From the NCBI RefSeq assembly GCF_024244095.1, contig NW_026250677.1:1-64000 (forward strand): a stretch of 64,000 nt of DNA, written 5' to 3'. Below the pieces are notes generated by a model. It worked only from the letters and a program-made list of their open reading frames with translations, searched no databases and was not told the origin of the DNA. The stretch is from Nematocida homosporus (Eukaryota; Microsporidia). The translations under genes were made by a program, and so were the position numbers. Each line of letters begins with the position of its first letter. Within the stretch, counting starts at the first letter, position 1. Shown here in pieces: positions 19,981 to 29,396 of the stretch.

Positions 19981-21180
19981 TCAATGTTTGTTTGGACCCG
20001 TCTTATTGTTATGATTTTTGGTATTTGCCACCTTATCTCCGGCCGTGGGGTGTGGTGCGTTTTCACTGACATTACAGTCCTGATCCAGCAGATTTAGATA
20101 TCCCCATTGATATACTAAGTCGGGTTTGGGTACTTGCTCACATGATTCCGGCATGCTAGCACATATGCTATCGGAGGCAGACTCTATTTCAAATACCTCA
20201 TCTTCTTCGGAGTCGGAATATCTGGCTTTGTGCCGGGCGGTAGCATTCTCTTTGTTTTGTGCGCTACTCCAACCAAGACCCAGCTCTTCTGTTGCTTCAT
20301 GGGAGGCAGTTGGCGCATACCCCTTTTGTTGATTCAAAGCAACTACAACACTATCAAGCCGATCTAACCAACTTATTAACGTATTGCCTGAATTTTCATC
20401 GGGGGTGGAACTCTGCTCTTGGCACAGCGCTTGCAATATTATTCGAGCCGCTTCTCGCACTTGTTCCAGGTTTTGTAGGCGCTCGCAGCGTAGGTACATG
20501 TGTCTAATTCCAAGTGCATCCATATAACTCTTGAACATCGGATCAAGAAACTCGTTACTATTGGCTGTCTGCAAGATGTGCGGCGTGCCGCGTCTATTAA
20601 ATATATGAAGGAGTGCATCATACACACAGGCCATTGATCTTAGCCTTAAAGGCCACGCGATTAGATGCCCAGAGTAGATATCCAGAACAACTAATATCCA
20701 CCTATACCCTCGATTAGCAGACCTATGCAGCCGCATGTCAATGTACTCGACCTGCACATGCCACCAGGGCATATGGCAGACAATCGGCCGCGAAACAGTA
20801 GTTTGCTTTGGTGATATCCGAGCCCTGCAAATCGAACAGGTCATCACTAGTTCTTGGAGCTTCTTGCGTGAAACCCCAATATACTTCTCTCGCAAGATCG
20901 TATAGAGAGTAGTGGCGTCGGGATGGTTATGAAGATCGTGTAACTCATGGAAGATTCTCTTCAGCTGCTCCTCATCGTCGTAAGCAATGGGCTGGAGCAA
21001 GCGGCCAGTCCGTGCATTGTAGTAATAGAGCGTGTCCTTGTCCAGGCGAAAGCTCTCAGCGCGAGTCTTAAACCGGCACCATTGGGAGGCCGATAGGTTT
21101 TGGAGTGAAGGAGTGCACTCCCCATTCAAGTAGTTAATAAGATTGCTAATGCCTTGTTTGTTTAAACGTCCTCGTGCCAT
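19981..21180 (-). CDS. domesticated retroelement/Ginger-type integrase, catalytic site degenerate
   Basis: 399 residues from ATG 21180. The N-terminal HHCC zinc domain is intact: His81-x4-His86...Cys115-x2-Cys118. The RNase-H-like integrase core follows, with WWHVQVEYIDM (Asp148, first catalytic Asp) and RGYRWILVVLDIYSGHLIAWPL. The expected second catalytic motif (Q-S-D-N-G-x-E-F type) reads LQTANSNEFLD, so Asp is replaced by Ala206. A Glu about 33-37 residues on (239 or 243) could be the third. It therefore keeps the DNA-binding and core fold but should lack strand transfer. There are no gag, protease or reverse-transcriptase neighbours and no terminal repeats. The C-terminus is acidic and Ser-rich. 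The closest known style is GIN1/KRBA2-like domesticated integrases. It lies between two USP paralogues. Confidence 0.8.
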   Translation of the reverse strand: MARGRLNKQGISNLINYLNGECTPSLQNLSASQWCRFKTRAESFRLDKDTLYYYNARTGRLLQPIAYDDEEQLKRIFHELHDLHNHPDATTLYTILREKYIGVSRKKLQELVMTCSICRARISPKQTTVSRPIVCHMPWWHVQVEYIDMRLHRSANRGYRWILVVLDIYSGHLIAWPLRLRSMACVYDALLHIFNRRGTPHILQTANSNEFLDPMFKSYMDALGIRHMYLRCERLQNLEQVREAARIILQALCQEQSSTPDENSGNTLISWLDRLDSVVVALNQQKGYAPTASHEATEELGLGWSSAQNKENATARHKARYSDSEEDEVFEIESASDSICASMPESCEQVPKPDLVYQWGYLNLLDQDCNVSENAPHPTAGDKVANTKNHNNKTGPNKH

Positions 21181-21346
21181 ACCCAGGATCAAACTCAAAA
21201 TCTATAAGTCATAATATACTCACCTAGATATACTTTATCAATGATTTTGTATTTTGAAAGATACATATATTATTCTTTGTGCCAGTTTATTGGTAGATTA
21301 GAAACTATTTTAGATTAAAAATTTCGGCGTCAATTGGTTTATTTAA

Positions 21347-21362
21347 TTTCCTAATAAGGAAA
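21347..21362. promoter_or_regulatory. palindrome copy 1
   Basis: TTTCCTAATAAGGAAA, with 6-bp complementary arms, lies between the divergent integrase-like and USP2 genes. An identical copy lies 72 bp on. Confidence 0.55.
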
Positions 21363-21418
21363 ATTAGAGATGATAATGCCAAAAGGAGAAAAAAATTCAT
21401 TGTATTCGGAGCAATTAA

Positions 21419-21444
21419 TTTCCTAATAAGGAAATGATCATATA
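21419..21444 (+). promoter_or_regulatory. palindrome copy 2 plus TATA-like box upstream of USP gene 2
   Basis: TTTCCTAATAAGGAAA (21419-21434) is identical to the copy at 21347. It is followed by CATATATTG and then the ATG about 27 bp later, the same layout as upstream of USP gene 1. Confidence 0.55.
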
Positions 21445-21470
21445 TTGTTCGTTTTGTGATAGATTTTTCA

Positions 21471-23057
21471 ATGGATCTCGAATTAAGTAATCCTAGCGTA
21501 TATCGCAGAATTAGAAGTGTGGTTGGGTTTGGCGATACTAGCGAGGTTGCAATGAAGCAAACTAATGGGTTACATCCTCAAGCAGTTCCTATACTGATAG
21601 GACTTGCTGGATTGATTTTGCTATTAGCTGGCGGTTATTTGCTCTTAAAGATACTATCAGATCGGGAAATGGTGAAACCGACTCATTATACAAATAATAG
21701 ACTCCATTATAGCCCAATTCCGTTGTCACCAATTAGCCAGCAACAACCCGTTTACACGTCACAACATTCACCGCCAAATCCTCTATCTCCGAATGTAATG
21801 ACATTTTCTCTACCACCCCCCTCACAATCCCCCGCTACAATCAGCAGCTCAGCACCTAATCTAGCTCCACTCCCAAGCCTCAAAGATAGACTAGTTGGTT
21901 TGCCCAACGGCTACAACATTTGTTATATGAACGCCGGCCTGCAGATACTGTTTAGTATACCAGAGCTTGAAGAGGTGATGGATAATTACATAAAGCCGAT
22001 CTTTAACGATCCACAAACTAGAACGCTGCTCCAAGCCCATCAGGATATTCGTGCGGAAGCTATCCTGGACCAGCCGATAGAAGAGGTAAAAGAGCGAAAA
22101 CAGGCTGCGTTGGCGGAAGAGTTAGCCCGATTTAAGGCTTTTATAGAGCTGTTCAATTACATCAAAAAGGAACCCTATATCGATCTCAAGATTCTACGCT
22201 CGAAATACTTACTTCCACTTGCCCAGGCTATCAATGTGGCTGATATAAAAGACATAGGCGATGCCAAAGAAGCACAGGAAAAGTTGATAAATCCAATGAT
22301 CGATTGCCTGAATCTGCTATCTATCCCCCTACCCGGCCATTCAAAAATCGATCTCAACCAAAAGGCCGCAGAAGCTACAGCGCAGCTAAATCGTCTTTTC
22401 ACAATGACTTTGCAAGAGATGCAGCCTATACCTACCGATGATGGCAGCACTCTTTATATACCAACTGCAGTTCCATATGATGCCCAATTTTTCACGGGCT
22501 ATCCACCGGACCTTGTCCAACCGGCAGCTGCGACTCAAAAAGGTGGTAAGCCAAGTTCTATTACAGATTGTATAGTCGAGAAACAGAAACTGGGAACCTG
22601 CATTATTAAACTGCCCGAATATTTGCGCATTGATCCTGTATACTTTGATGGGTATGGTAGTGTATACCAAAACTACATCAATGTTCCTCTCTCTATTGCT
22701 GAGAAGGATATAGTCCTAAGCACGACCCCGGACGCCGTGCGAACAGATGCCACGTATGAACTAACTTCCTTTGTCGAGTACCAGGAGTACGGGGATATTG
22801 GTCATTTTGTGGCATATACTAAGAAGCATGGCATGTGGTATCAAATCAACGACAATAGCATTCTAGAGTGTGGCCCTGATATAACTAAACATCCGCTAAT
22901 AAAGCCATACCACGTGCGCACCCACAATCCCGATGGGAATCGCATCAATAGTCTTATCTACAAGCGAGTTACCCAGCCCGAATCAGAGCTCAACACAAGC
23001 CCAGAGCTCACTAAACCGGCATTGGAGACCCCTACTGGCCGCCGAAACACACAGTAG
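21471..23057 (+). CDS. membrane-anchored ubiquitin-specific protease, paralogue 2
   Basis: 528 residues from ATG 21471; GTG 21456 is rejected. A short N-terminus (MDLELSNPSVYRRIRSVVGF) resembles that of USP gene 1 and precedes one TM segment (about 40-62, VPILIGLAGLILLLAGGYLL) and a Pro/Ser-rich linker. The Cys box is LPNGYNICYMNAGLQILF with Cys151. The His box is GDIGHFVAYTKKHGMWYQIND with His445. The two paralogues align along their whole length (DAKEAQEKLI, ITDCIVEKQKLGTCIIKLPEYL), so they are duplicates that have diverged. A role in membrane-associated deubiquitination is inferred. Confidence 0.87.
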   Translation: MDLELSNPSVYRRIRSVVGFGDTSEVAMKQTNGLHPQAVPILIGLAGLILLLAGGYLLLKILSDREMVKPTHYTNNRLHYSPIPLSPISQQQPVYTSQHSPPNPLSPNVMTFSLPPPSQSPATISSSAPNLAPLPSLKDRLVGLPNGYNICYMNAGLQILFSIPELEEVMDNYIKPIFNDPQTRTLLQAHQDIRAEAILDQPIEEVKERKQAALAEELARFKAFIELFNYIKKEPYIDLKILRSKYLLPLAQAINVADIKDIGDAKEAQEKLINPMIDCLNLLSIPLPGHSKIDLNQKAAEATAQLNRLFTMTLQEMQPIPTDDGSTLYIPTAVPYDAQFFTGYPPDLVQPAAATQKGGKPSSITDCIVEKQKLGTCIIKLPEYLRIDPVYFDGYGSVYQNYINVPLSIAEKDIVLSTTPDAVRTDATYELTSFVEYQEYGDIGHFVAYTKKHGMWYQINDNSILECGPDITKHPLIKPYHVRTHNPDGNRINSLIYKRVTQPESELNTSPELTKPALETPTGRRNTQ

Positions 23058-23429
23058 AAGCCTACGGTTATTGCCCGGCCAACTCGCCCAAGCAAACACT
23101 TATTCTCTCATTTAGAAACAACACCCACACATGCCGGCATATACACTAACATAAAACTAACTCCAAAATATAGATTAATGGATAATAACGAGCACAATCA
23201 ACAAATCAACCATTCACCAGCACACCCAGCTAGTTTTCCGATACTAGCCCAATACTGGCCACTTGCTGATCCTTTGAATAAATCGATAATTATATCAAGA
23301 TATCACGAGCCTAGCCTGATTAAGATAATGTAGGCCAAACCCGGGCAAAGTCGAACAGTCTGCTAATTTAAATACTTTATTGGCTTGCTGCGTGCTATCA
23401 GCTGCATATTACCTTCGACCGCGATTGGT
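23058..23429. other. convergent spacer
   Basis: A/C-rich, with scattered ACACCCACACATGCC-like sequence and AATAAATC near 23277. No gene seen. Confidence 0.5.
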
Positions 23430-24341
23430 TTACTTGCGAATATTCTCAAGTAAGTCATTCTTCTCCCAGAGATCAACGGTATGCATTCGAATCTTCATAA
23501 TAAGGAGCCACTTAATGAACTCGCTAGTGCACTCTACCTGATAGAGAAGATGCTGGCTGTATGAGTCCAGAATGGAAAATTCCAAGGTCTGCATGCTTTC
23601 TTTGATAAACTCGCCGGTGTTGGTGTTTTTCATGATAATTTCATAACTGTGCGTTCCGCGAGTGACATTAACTAGCTCAATCTCCTTTTCTAGCTGCACT
23701 TTCTTCTTCGTTGGAGCGAGACACGGCAGCATTCGGCGGGGACCGTTTACTACTACGTATAGTCGAGAAAGGGTCAGATCGGTGGTCGTTGAAATTAGTT
23801 CTTCTCCCTTTGTATTGTAGATACGGGTGTCAAGAGTTGTGCCCTGGATGGTGATGGTGGTCGGTCGCATTTTCTTGTTGTAGAAGGCTTTGGCATTCCC
23901 AGTGACTGTGGCTGTTCTGAACAGCTCAAGCGACGCCACTTCAGTGATTTCGTGCGGAATTAGGCTTACACTGGCGAGGGTTGGCTGGGGCTGCAAATCG
24001 GTACCAATCGGAGTAGGCACAATTTGCTCCTCGGTTTGCACTGTTTGGGTTAGGGTGACCTGGCTGGTGTGCCTGAGCGGGTCTTCGTGGATAATTTCAA
24101 CTGTTTTTATCTTGCGCTCTTCGATCTTCCGGCGCAGTCGCAGAAGATTAGTGCGATAGGAAGTTATCGTGTTTTCCTCCACCAAACTAGGTGTTGACTT
24201 GTATATGCGAAGAAGGTTGGTGGGAGGCAAACCCGGGTGGGCTTCGGTTTGGAACCGGTTCTTGGTTGCATTGTAACGAAGAATGCCTTCGTCTCCCAAG
24301 ATTGCGTTTATTATGTCTATCTCTTTTATAGGGCTTTGCAT
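23430..24341 (-). CDS. unrecognised protein, possibly with missing N-terminal exon
   Basis: 303 residues from the first ATG (24341). The in-frame sequence just upstream (RILVLLASGFIFG) is hydrophobic like a signal peptide and is open to a TAG at 24381-24383, but has no ATG. Either translation starts at ATG 24341, or a first exon supplies the start: CTGTTTTAG immediately before the open stretch could be a 3' splice site. The body is Thr/Ile/Glu-rich with no TM segment and contains Tyr-Asn-containing beta-like strands (TIQGTTLDTRIYNTKGEEL). I recognise no domain. It is tandem with the 24672-25271 gene. Confidence 0.6.
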   Translation of the reverse strand: MQSPIKEIDIINAILGDEGILRYNATKNRFQTEAHPGLPPTNLLRIYKSTPSLVEENTITSYRTNLLRLRRKIEERKIKTVEIIHEDPLRHTSQVTLTQTVQTEEQIVPTPIGTDLQPQPTLASVSLIPHEITEVASLELFRTATVTGNAKAFYNKKMRPTTITIQGTTLDTRIYNTKGEELISTTTDLTLSRLYVVVNGPRRMLPCLAPTKKKVQLEKEIELVNVTRGTHSYEIIMKNTNTGEFIKESMQTLEFSILDSYSQHLLYQVECTSEFIKWLLIMKIRMHTVDLWEKNDLLENIRK

Positions 24342-24671
24342 GCCAAAGATAAACCCAGAAGCTAAAAGGACCAAGATTCGCTAAAACAGCTGGTTGGTGG
24401 AGTTAACCTGATAAAAAGATGCGACTTTATTGGTGGAGATATTTATTTTGATTGGACACATTATCAAGCGTCGAGTTGGGTTTGGTTTAGTTAGTATTGA
24501 GTTGTGTTGTGTTAAGATCGTATATCTCACTACCAACACAATATCAACTCAATGCCAACTCAATATATCAATTCAATACTCACCTAATATCAGCAAAACC
24601 CTATCATAATACTAACATAATACTAATATAATACCAACTCAATACTAACATAATACTAACAGAATATTAGA
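24342..24671. other. spacer with flipped repeat arrays
   Basis: The GTTTGGTTTAGTTAGTATTGAG side (24478-24515) flips to ACTCAATACTAACATAATAC (24540-24665). The second half lies immediately downstream of the minus-strand 24672 gene, so it is G/T-rich on that gene's coding strand. Confidence 0.55.
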
Positions 24672-25271
24672 CTAATTCATAAGGGACTGTACAATTAAGT
24701 AGGCCTCTTTTTCTTTGACGTACTTCTCCAGAGCCGGAACTTCAGTGTTCGGGGGAGAGAAAGCCTGATCTATTCTTTCCTCTAAACTCTGCAAGGCCCG
24801 GTTAGAGATATACTGATAGTCTTTCCAGGCTAAGGCAACTACCAAGACCTTTTCATTGATAAAGTACAGTAAAATCTCTTGAACATCCGCATGTCCTAAT
24901 GCACTATCAATAAGTGACCCTAAAACACTAACTGGCAACTCTATTTTAATTAACGGCTCAACTACTTTCTCTTCCATGTACTTCTGCTCGAACTGGATGC
25001 AATAGAAGAAGTAAATCATATGAATAAAGAACTTACCCATTGATTGGGTCTTATTAGCCTCTTCTTGTTTCTTATACCAATCGCACAGATAGTGCACTAA
25101 AGCCACCAATAATTCTAATCGTTTGGGAAAAGAAGACTCTTTCTTAACTTCATCACAAATCCAAAGATATTCTGTGCTAGCCTCTGGTGCATCCGGTCTG
25201 TGTGCTTGCGCAATGACTCTTTTGATGATATCTTTGGCTCTAGCATGAATACCAGCCGCTTTCTTCTTCAT
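24672..25271 (-). CDS. unrecognised helical protein
   Basis: 199 residues, predicted mostly alpha-helical from its spacing of hydrophobic residues, with no signal peptide or clear TM segment. It has a basic N-terminus (MKKKAAGIHARAKDIIKRV) and an aromatic stretch (FFIHMIYFFYCIQFEQKY, about 86-103) that could be a buried helix. Codon usage and coding character match neighbouring real genes, and the ATG has A-rich sequence upstream. No family recognised. It lies between the 303-residue protein and importin-alpha on the same strand. Confidence 0.65.
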   Translation of the reverse strand: MKKKAAGIHARAKDIIKRVIAQAHRPDAPEASTEYLWICDEVKKESSFPKRLELLVALVHYLCDWYKKQEEANKTQSMGKFFIHMIYFFYCIQFEQKYMEEKVVEPLIKIELPVSVLGSLIDSALGHADVQEILLYFINEKVLVVALAWKDYQYISNRALQSLEERIDQAFSPPNTEVPALEKYVKEKEAYLIVQSLMN

Positions 25272-25644
25272 AGTGGCAAAAGAATTTGAGATTGCATTAT
25301 GTATGGAGTTGAGTTAAGTTAAGTTGAGATATGATATGTTATGTTATGTTATGGTTGTGTTGTGTTGTGTTGTGTTAAGTTGAGTTGAGCTAAGTTGATA
25401 TATGATATAATTGAATTGAGATATGATATAGTTGAATTGAGATATGATATAATTGAGTCAAGTTATGTTAAGTTGAGCTAAGATATGCCATGTTATGATA
25501 TAATTGAGTCAAGTTGAGTGAAGGTGAGATATGACCAGCACCAAGATCGTACTAACCCAATACTAACTCAATACTAACCTAGTAGATAATTGGTTGGCAA
25601 CTAATTAATAACAGAACGTTTATTGCATTGATGAAGAAGTGAGT
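25272..25644. repeat. spacer with ATATGATATAATTGAG tandem repeats
   Basis: At about 25380-25540 a 22-24 bp unit containing TTGAGATATGATATAATTGA is repeated four or five times with variation, after a GTTATGTTATG microsatellite at 25335-25375. AATACTAACC units follow (25555-25585). No gene seen. Confidence 0.6.
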
Positions 25645-27177
25645 TTAGTGACAATCAAAGTACACTCTGATAATGTTTTCGGCTTTAGAGGCAATTTTGA
25701 CGTTCTCGGCCGTTTGTAACTCTTCTACCTGGTCCAGAAGAGTTGTGTTTTCAATATCAGTGGCCACCTGGTTCTCAGCCCCCATTGACTCAGTACGGCC
25801 ACATTCAAGTAAGTTAGTTATGCAGTCCAGAATCACAGCAGTTACTTTAGTATCATTACGAATCATCGGCAGGACTTTAGCAAAGGCCGGAATAGTCCCT
25901 GCTCTAAGTACTTCCCGGGCCTGGTGAATATGTTCATTAGCATGAATAGTTGCATTGCAAATAGCCCAACAAGCTTCAACTTTAGTCGCTTGATCGGCAT
26001 TATTCACGGCATTAACCAAGATCTCCAAAAACCCAGCCTTGATTACTTCATCAATCTGAGCCGGTGTACCAGCCGTAATATTAGAAATAACCCAGCAAAT
26101 CTCTTTCTTAATCCGTAAACTCTTCTTGCTATCAAATGGCACACTATAGATATGCTTCAGAATATCAATCACTCCTAAACTTAAAATGTAATCGGTATGA
26201 TGGTCTTCATACGTAATAATATTACCAAGCGTACGCATAATAGGAGAAATAGTCTTCTCACGCCGCGTAATAAACTCTGTCTCTTCTTTAGACACTAATT
26301 CCTGATAAGAAGCCAATATACGCACTGTATCCACAATAATACCCGTTTCTAAGACTAGATTGGCCTGAGGAACTCCAGCATCACAAATATAACTAAGCGC
26401 CCAAAATGCATCGGCTAAAATATCAGGATTACTTTCAGTTCTAATAAGAGTTACTACCGCAGGTAAAGACATTTGCATATGCTCAAAAGGTGCCGGTGGA
26501 TTACGTCCCCGATTAGTATTACTAAGTGCCCAAATGAGGTTCTTTAAAAAGCCTAAGAATGTCTCACGGTTGTTCATAGCCATTCCAATAAGACCTAGTA
26601 AAGGTTCGGTTACTCCTCCCCTAATAACTAAGTCTCTAGCCTCCTCGCCATCTCCAGATATATTACCTAGAGCCCAAACGGCTTGATCCTGTAGTTCTAA
26701 GTCATCAATATGCATAAGCTTAATTAAGTTAGTTACACAACCACACTTAATCAGTGCTTCTGTTTGATAAGAATTACCTGAAGCTATATTAGTAACAACC
26801 CAAGCTGACTCGTGCATAATACGTTTGACCTTCTCCTTGGGAATTGTGGCAAAGAAGGGGTTGTTGGCATCAATTAGCTTAGAGAAGACTGGAGTTAAGC
26901 CATTTTCAACAATACTATCAATAGGAGGGACTTTAGTAGCACTTAATAAACGACGGAATTCAGTGACGGCATCAACGATCTTATCGGCATCATCAGAAGT
27001 GACTTTCTCGGCTAGTTCACTAATACTATAGAGACTTGGACCACGACTGATCGCCATTGTTCTTTTCTTCTGTAACATTTCATTTCGTTTTTGATTTCTT
27101 AATTCGACTGTTGAAGTAGTTCTGGTTTCACGGGCTGACTTGGCATCGCGATTAGTACTCTTATATCCGTGGTGCAT
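25645..27177 (-). CDS. SRP1: importin subunit alpha (karyopherin alpha)
   Basis: 510 residues, normal family length. An Arg/Lys-rich importin-beta-binding region (about 8-45) precedes a short acidic/Ser linker and about nine to ten ARM repeats (about 75-490). Signature helices include HESAWVVTNIASG and DQAVWALGNISGDG, whose Trp/Asn pairs form the NLS-binding ladder. It carries proteins with classical nuclear localisation signals into the nucleus with importin-beta and Ran; RCC1, the Ran exchange factor, is encoded at 49362. AATAAA lies about 20 bases after the stop. Confidence 0.95.
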   Translation of the reverse strand: MHHGYKSTNRDAKSARETRTTSTVELRNQKRNEMLQKKRTMAISRGPSLYSISELAEKVTSDDADKIVDAVTEFRRLLSATKVPPIDSIVENGLTPVFSKLIDANNPFFATIPKEKVKRIMHESAWVVTNIASGNSYQTEALIKCGCVTNLIKLMHIDDLELQDQAVWALGNISGDGEEARDLVIRGGVTEPLLGLIGMAMNNRETFLGFLKNLIWALSNTNRGRNPPAPFEHMQMSLPAVVTLIRTESNPDILADAFWALSYICDAGVPQANLVLETGIIVDTVRILASYQELVSKEETEFITRREKTISPIMRTLGNIITYEDHHTDYILSLGVIDILKHIYSVPFDSKKSLRIKKEICWVISNITAGTPAQIDEVIKAGFLEILVNAVNNADQATKVEACWAICNATIHANEHIHQAREVLRAGTIPAFAKVLPMIRNDTKVTAVILDCITNLLECGRTESMGAENQVATDIENTTLLDQVEELQTAENVKIASKAENIIRVYFDCH

Positions 27178-27281
27178 GTTAAAAGAAAAATAAAACGCAT
27201 AGATATGCTTTGGGGGTGTATTAGATGGTTTAGATAGGGTTTGGGTAGTATTTAGTGGTTGTTTGAGGGGTTGGAGATTGA

Positions 27282-27548
27282 TTATTCTTGGTTGGTGTGT
27301 GTTTTGTAGTATTGGGGTGGATCTAATATATCTTTGGGTGTAGCTGTCCTGTCTTTTTTCCTTTTTGGGCTATTTATTTGGTAGGTAGATGGTAGTCTTT
27401 GGCAGATATCTTGGGGTTTATGGTGGGGTTGTTGTTTATCAAGAATGTACTCGCGAATGAGATAGGCTAGCCAGAGGGCAATAAATATTCCAATGACATC
27501 ACCAATAATCTCGAGGCAAATACCAGCATTCACGGCAGCAGTGTGCAT
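27282..27548 (-). CDS. small single-TM protein
   Basis: 88 residues. A hydrophobic helix (about 9-36, LEIIGDVIGIFIALWLAYLI) is followed by a polar, basic tail. The gene is uninterrupted, uses ATG 27548 and lies 104 bp upstream of importin-alpha on the same strand. Its last residues (PPQYYKTHTNQE) come from spacer-like A/C-rich DNA. No family recognised. It could be a real small membrane protein or a chance ORF. Confidence 0.45.
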   Translation of the reverse strand: MHTAAVNAGICLEIIGDVIGIFIALWLAYLIREYILDKQQPHHKPQDICQRLPSTYQINSPKRKKDRTATPKDILDPPQYYKTHTNQE

Positions 27549-28367
27549 AAATTAAAAAGGAGTCGTTGCTAATTGCATTAAGTTGCATTAAGTTGGGTTT
27601 GGTTTAGTATTGAGTTGAGGTTGGGTTGGGTTGAGTTGGGTTTAGATTGGTATTGTCTTAGTATTATGTTGAGTTTAGTACTAAGTTGAGTTTGGTTTAG
27701 TACTAAGTTGAGCTTAGTTTAGTTTAGTATTGTCTTAGGGTAATGTTAAGTGGCAAGATTACTAACTATAAACTGACTTAACTTGACTTAACTTAACTTA
27801 ATTCACTAATATACATGTCGTGCTCTAGGTGGCTACACGCCGTTTACAACCAAACGTACTCCACGAGAGACAAATTGAGTTGGTATTGAGTTGGCATTGA
27901 GTTAGTATGGGAGTCTGAGCAGTTTATAGATCTAATATAGTATTCTGTACGCCCTTAATGTATGTCATAGAGAGTCCTTTTCCATCTTCATCGTATATTT
28001 ACACTCTAATTGGATTGTTTAGAGTAGTACGGAATAGATATCTACATTATCTGTACCTACTCGTTTAAAAGTAGAGACGATTTGAGAGTCTCATTAAGAT
28101 CTGTGGATGGTACAGACACTACATACATATCATTCTTATATTAGATTGTCTTTATTCTAATCACCTCTTGCTACTATGCCAGCCAAATACTCAACTTAGT
28201 ACCAAACTTAGTACTAAACTAAACTCAACTTAGTACTAAACTTAGTACTAAACTAAACCCAACTCAACTCAACTCAACCCAACCCAACACAATACCAAAC
28301 CCAACTCAACTCAATACTTAACTAACCATATCATACTAATAACCCAATTAGACCAATTTTTTAGTTT
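27549..28367. repeat. divergent spacer with mirrored arrays
   Basis: 27575-27745 is a G/T-rich array (GAGTTTGGTTTAGTACTAAG units). 28180-28345 is its mirror, an A/C-rich array (AAACTTAGTACTAAACTAAA). Each half is therefore A/C-rich on the coding strand of the gene it precedes. The middle (27800-28170) is non-repetitive and A/T-rich, with no gene seen. Confidence 0.6.
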
Positions 28368-29396
28368 ATGCCAAAGAAAGCACACACCCGTTTAGAAGAT
28401 ACTTTGACTTCTCCTAAAACACTTCCTTTACTCCAAGACATTCTCTACTGTACGGCCCTTGCTGGAAAAGCCCTGGTCCAAGATGAGTTTTCTCTTTGTT
28501 TCCATCAGACTATCGATGAAACTAAGCCTCCTATCACTTGTTCTTATCTTTTGGGTGTCTTCTTTCGTTATATGGTCTTGTTTCCCTTTCGAGTTGTTTT
28601 TACCTTAGTTTCAATTGTAGCGGTTGGTTTCTTAATTATACTTACTAAAGTAATTGGACTACAAACTGTCTCTAATTGGTCACTAAGTAAAGGTTGCCAA
28701 CTGCTTCTCTGGTGTATGGGTCTGCGTGTAACTCATTATGGCCACAAACCTAAACTGAAAATTCCGCATGTCTTTGTGGCCAACCATACAACGTATTTAG
28801 ACTATTTAGTACTGAGCAGTCATAAATTTCCCCATTCAGTGATTGCTCAGAAGCAGCCGGGGGTTATGTCTATGCTTTTGAAACTAGTTAGTGGTGCTAT
28901 TGAGTTTGAGCGTAAAGATAAGTCTAATCGGCAGCAGATTAAAGAGAATATTGGGCAAATAACTAAGTCGGCCTCTCTTTTGATCTTCCCGGAAGGTACT
29001 TGTGTTAATAACGAGTATACTGTGATGTTCCAGAAAGGAGCTTTTGATTTGCACATTCCAGTTTGTCCGGTGGCTATTAAGTATAACAAAGACTTAGCTG
29101 ATCCGTACTGGAATACTCGTAAGCAGTCCTTTACTAAGCATTTTGTTTATATGGCTACGCGTTGGAAGACTGAGGCTTCAGTTTGGTGGATGGCTCCTAT
29201 GTCGGTTGAGTCTAAAGAAACCTCAGCTGAGTTTGCCTCCCGAGTGAAGCGCAAGATATCGGAGCGGGCTGGACTCAAAAATCTTATCTGGAATGGGTAC
29301 CTCAAGCACTGCAAGACTCCTGAGGAAATGAAAGAGATGAAACTCTGGGGTGGCTTATCTACTCCCCTCTTTCAAACCATCAGCCAGCGCCAATAG
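28368..29396 (+). CDS. glycerol-3-phosphate acyltransferase, GPAT3/4 (AGPAT9) type
   Basis: 342 residues. A long TM region (about 70-100, MVLFPFRVVFTLVSIVAVGFLIIL) precedes the PlsC-type acyltransferase domain. Motif I is NHTTYLD (HX4D, about residues 141-147), followed by IEFERKD. Motif III is LLIFPEGTCVNN, whose C-x-N-N ending and the following VMFQKGAFDL...CPVAIKYN are typical of animal/fungal GPAT3/4 rather than bacterial PlsC. The enzyme transfers a fatty acyl chain to glycerol-3-phosphate or a lysophospholipid at the ER. With the cytidylyltransferase at 45898 it points to retained phospholipid synthesis. The exact acceptor (glycerol-3-P or lyso-PA/PC) cannot be settled from sequence. 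Confidence 0.88.
   Translation: MPKKAHTRLEDTLTSPKTLPLLQDILYCTALAGKALVQDEFSLCFHQTIDETKPPITCSYLLGVFFRYMVLFPFRVVFTLVSIVAVGFLIILTKVIGLQTVSNWSLSKGCQLLLWCMGLRVTHYGHKPKLKIPHVFVANHTTYLDYLVLSSHKFPHSVIAQKQPGVMSMLLKLVSGAIEFERKDKSNRQQIKENIGQITKSASLLIFPEGTCVNNEYTVMFQKGAFDLHIPVCPVAIKYNKDLADPYWNTRKQSFTKHFVYMATRWKTEASVWWMAPMSVESKETSAEFASRVKRKISERAGLKNLIWNGYLKHCKTPEEMKEMKLWGGLSTPLFQTISQRQ

Noticed and set aside
19981..23057. active retrotransposon or LTR element around the integrase gene
   Set aside because: No reverse transcriptase, gag, protease, terminal repeats or target-site duplication were seen; the active site is altered.
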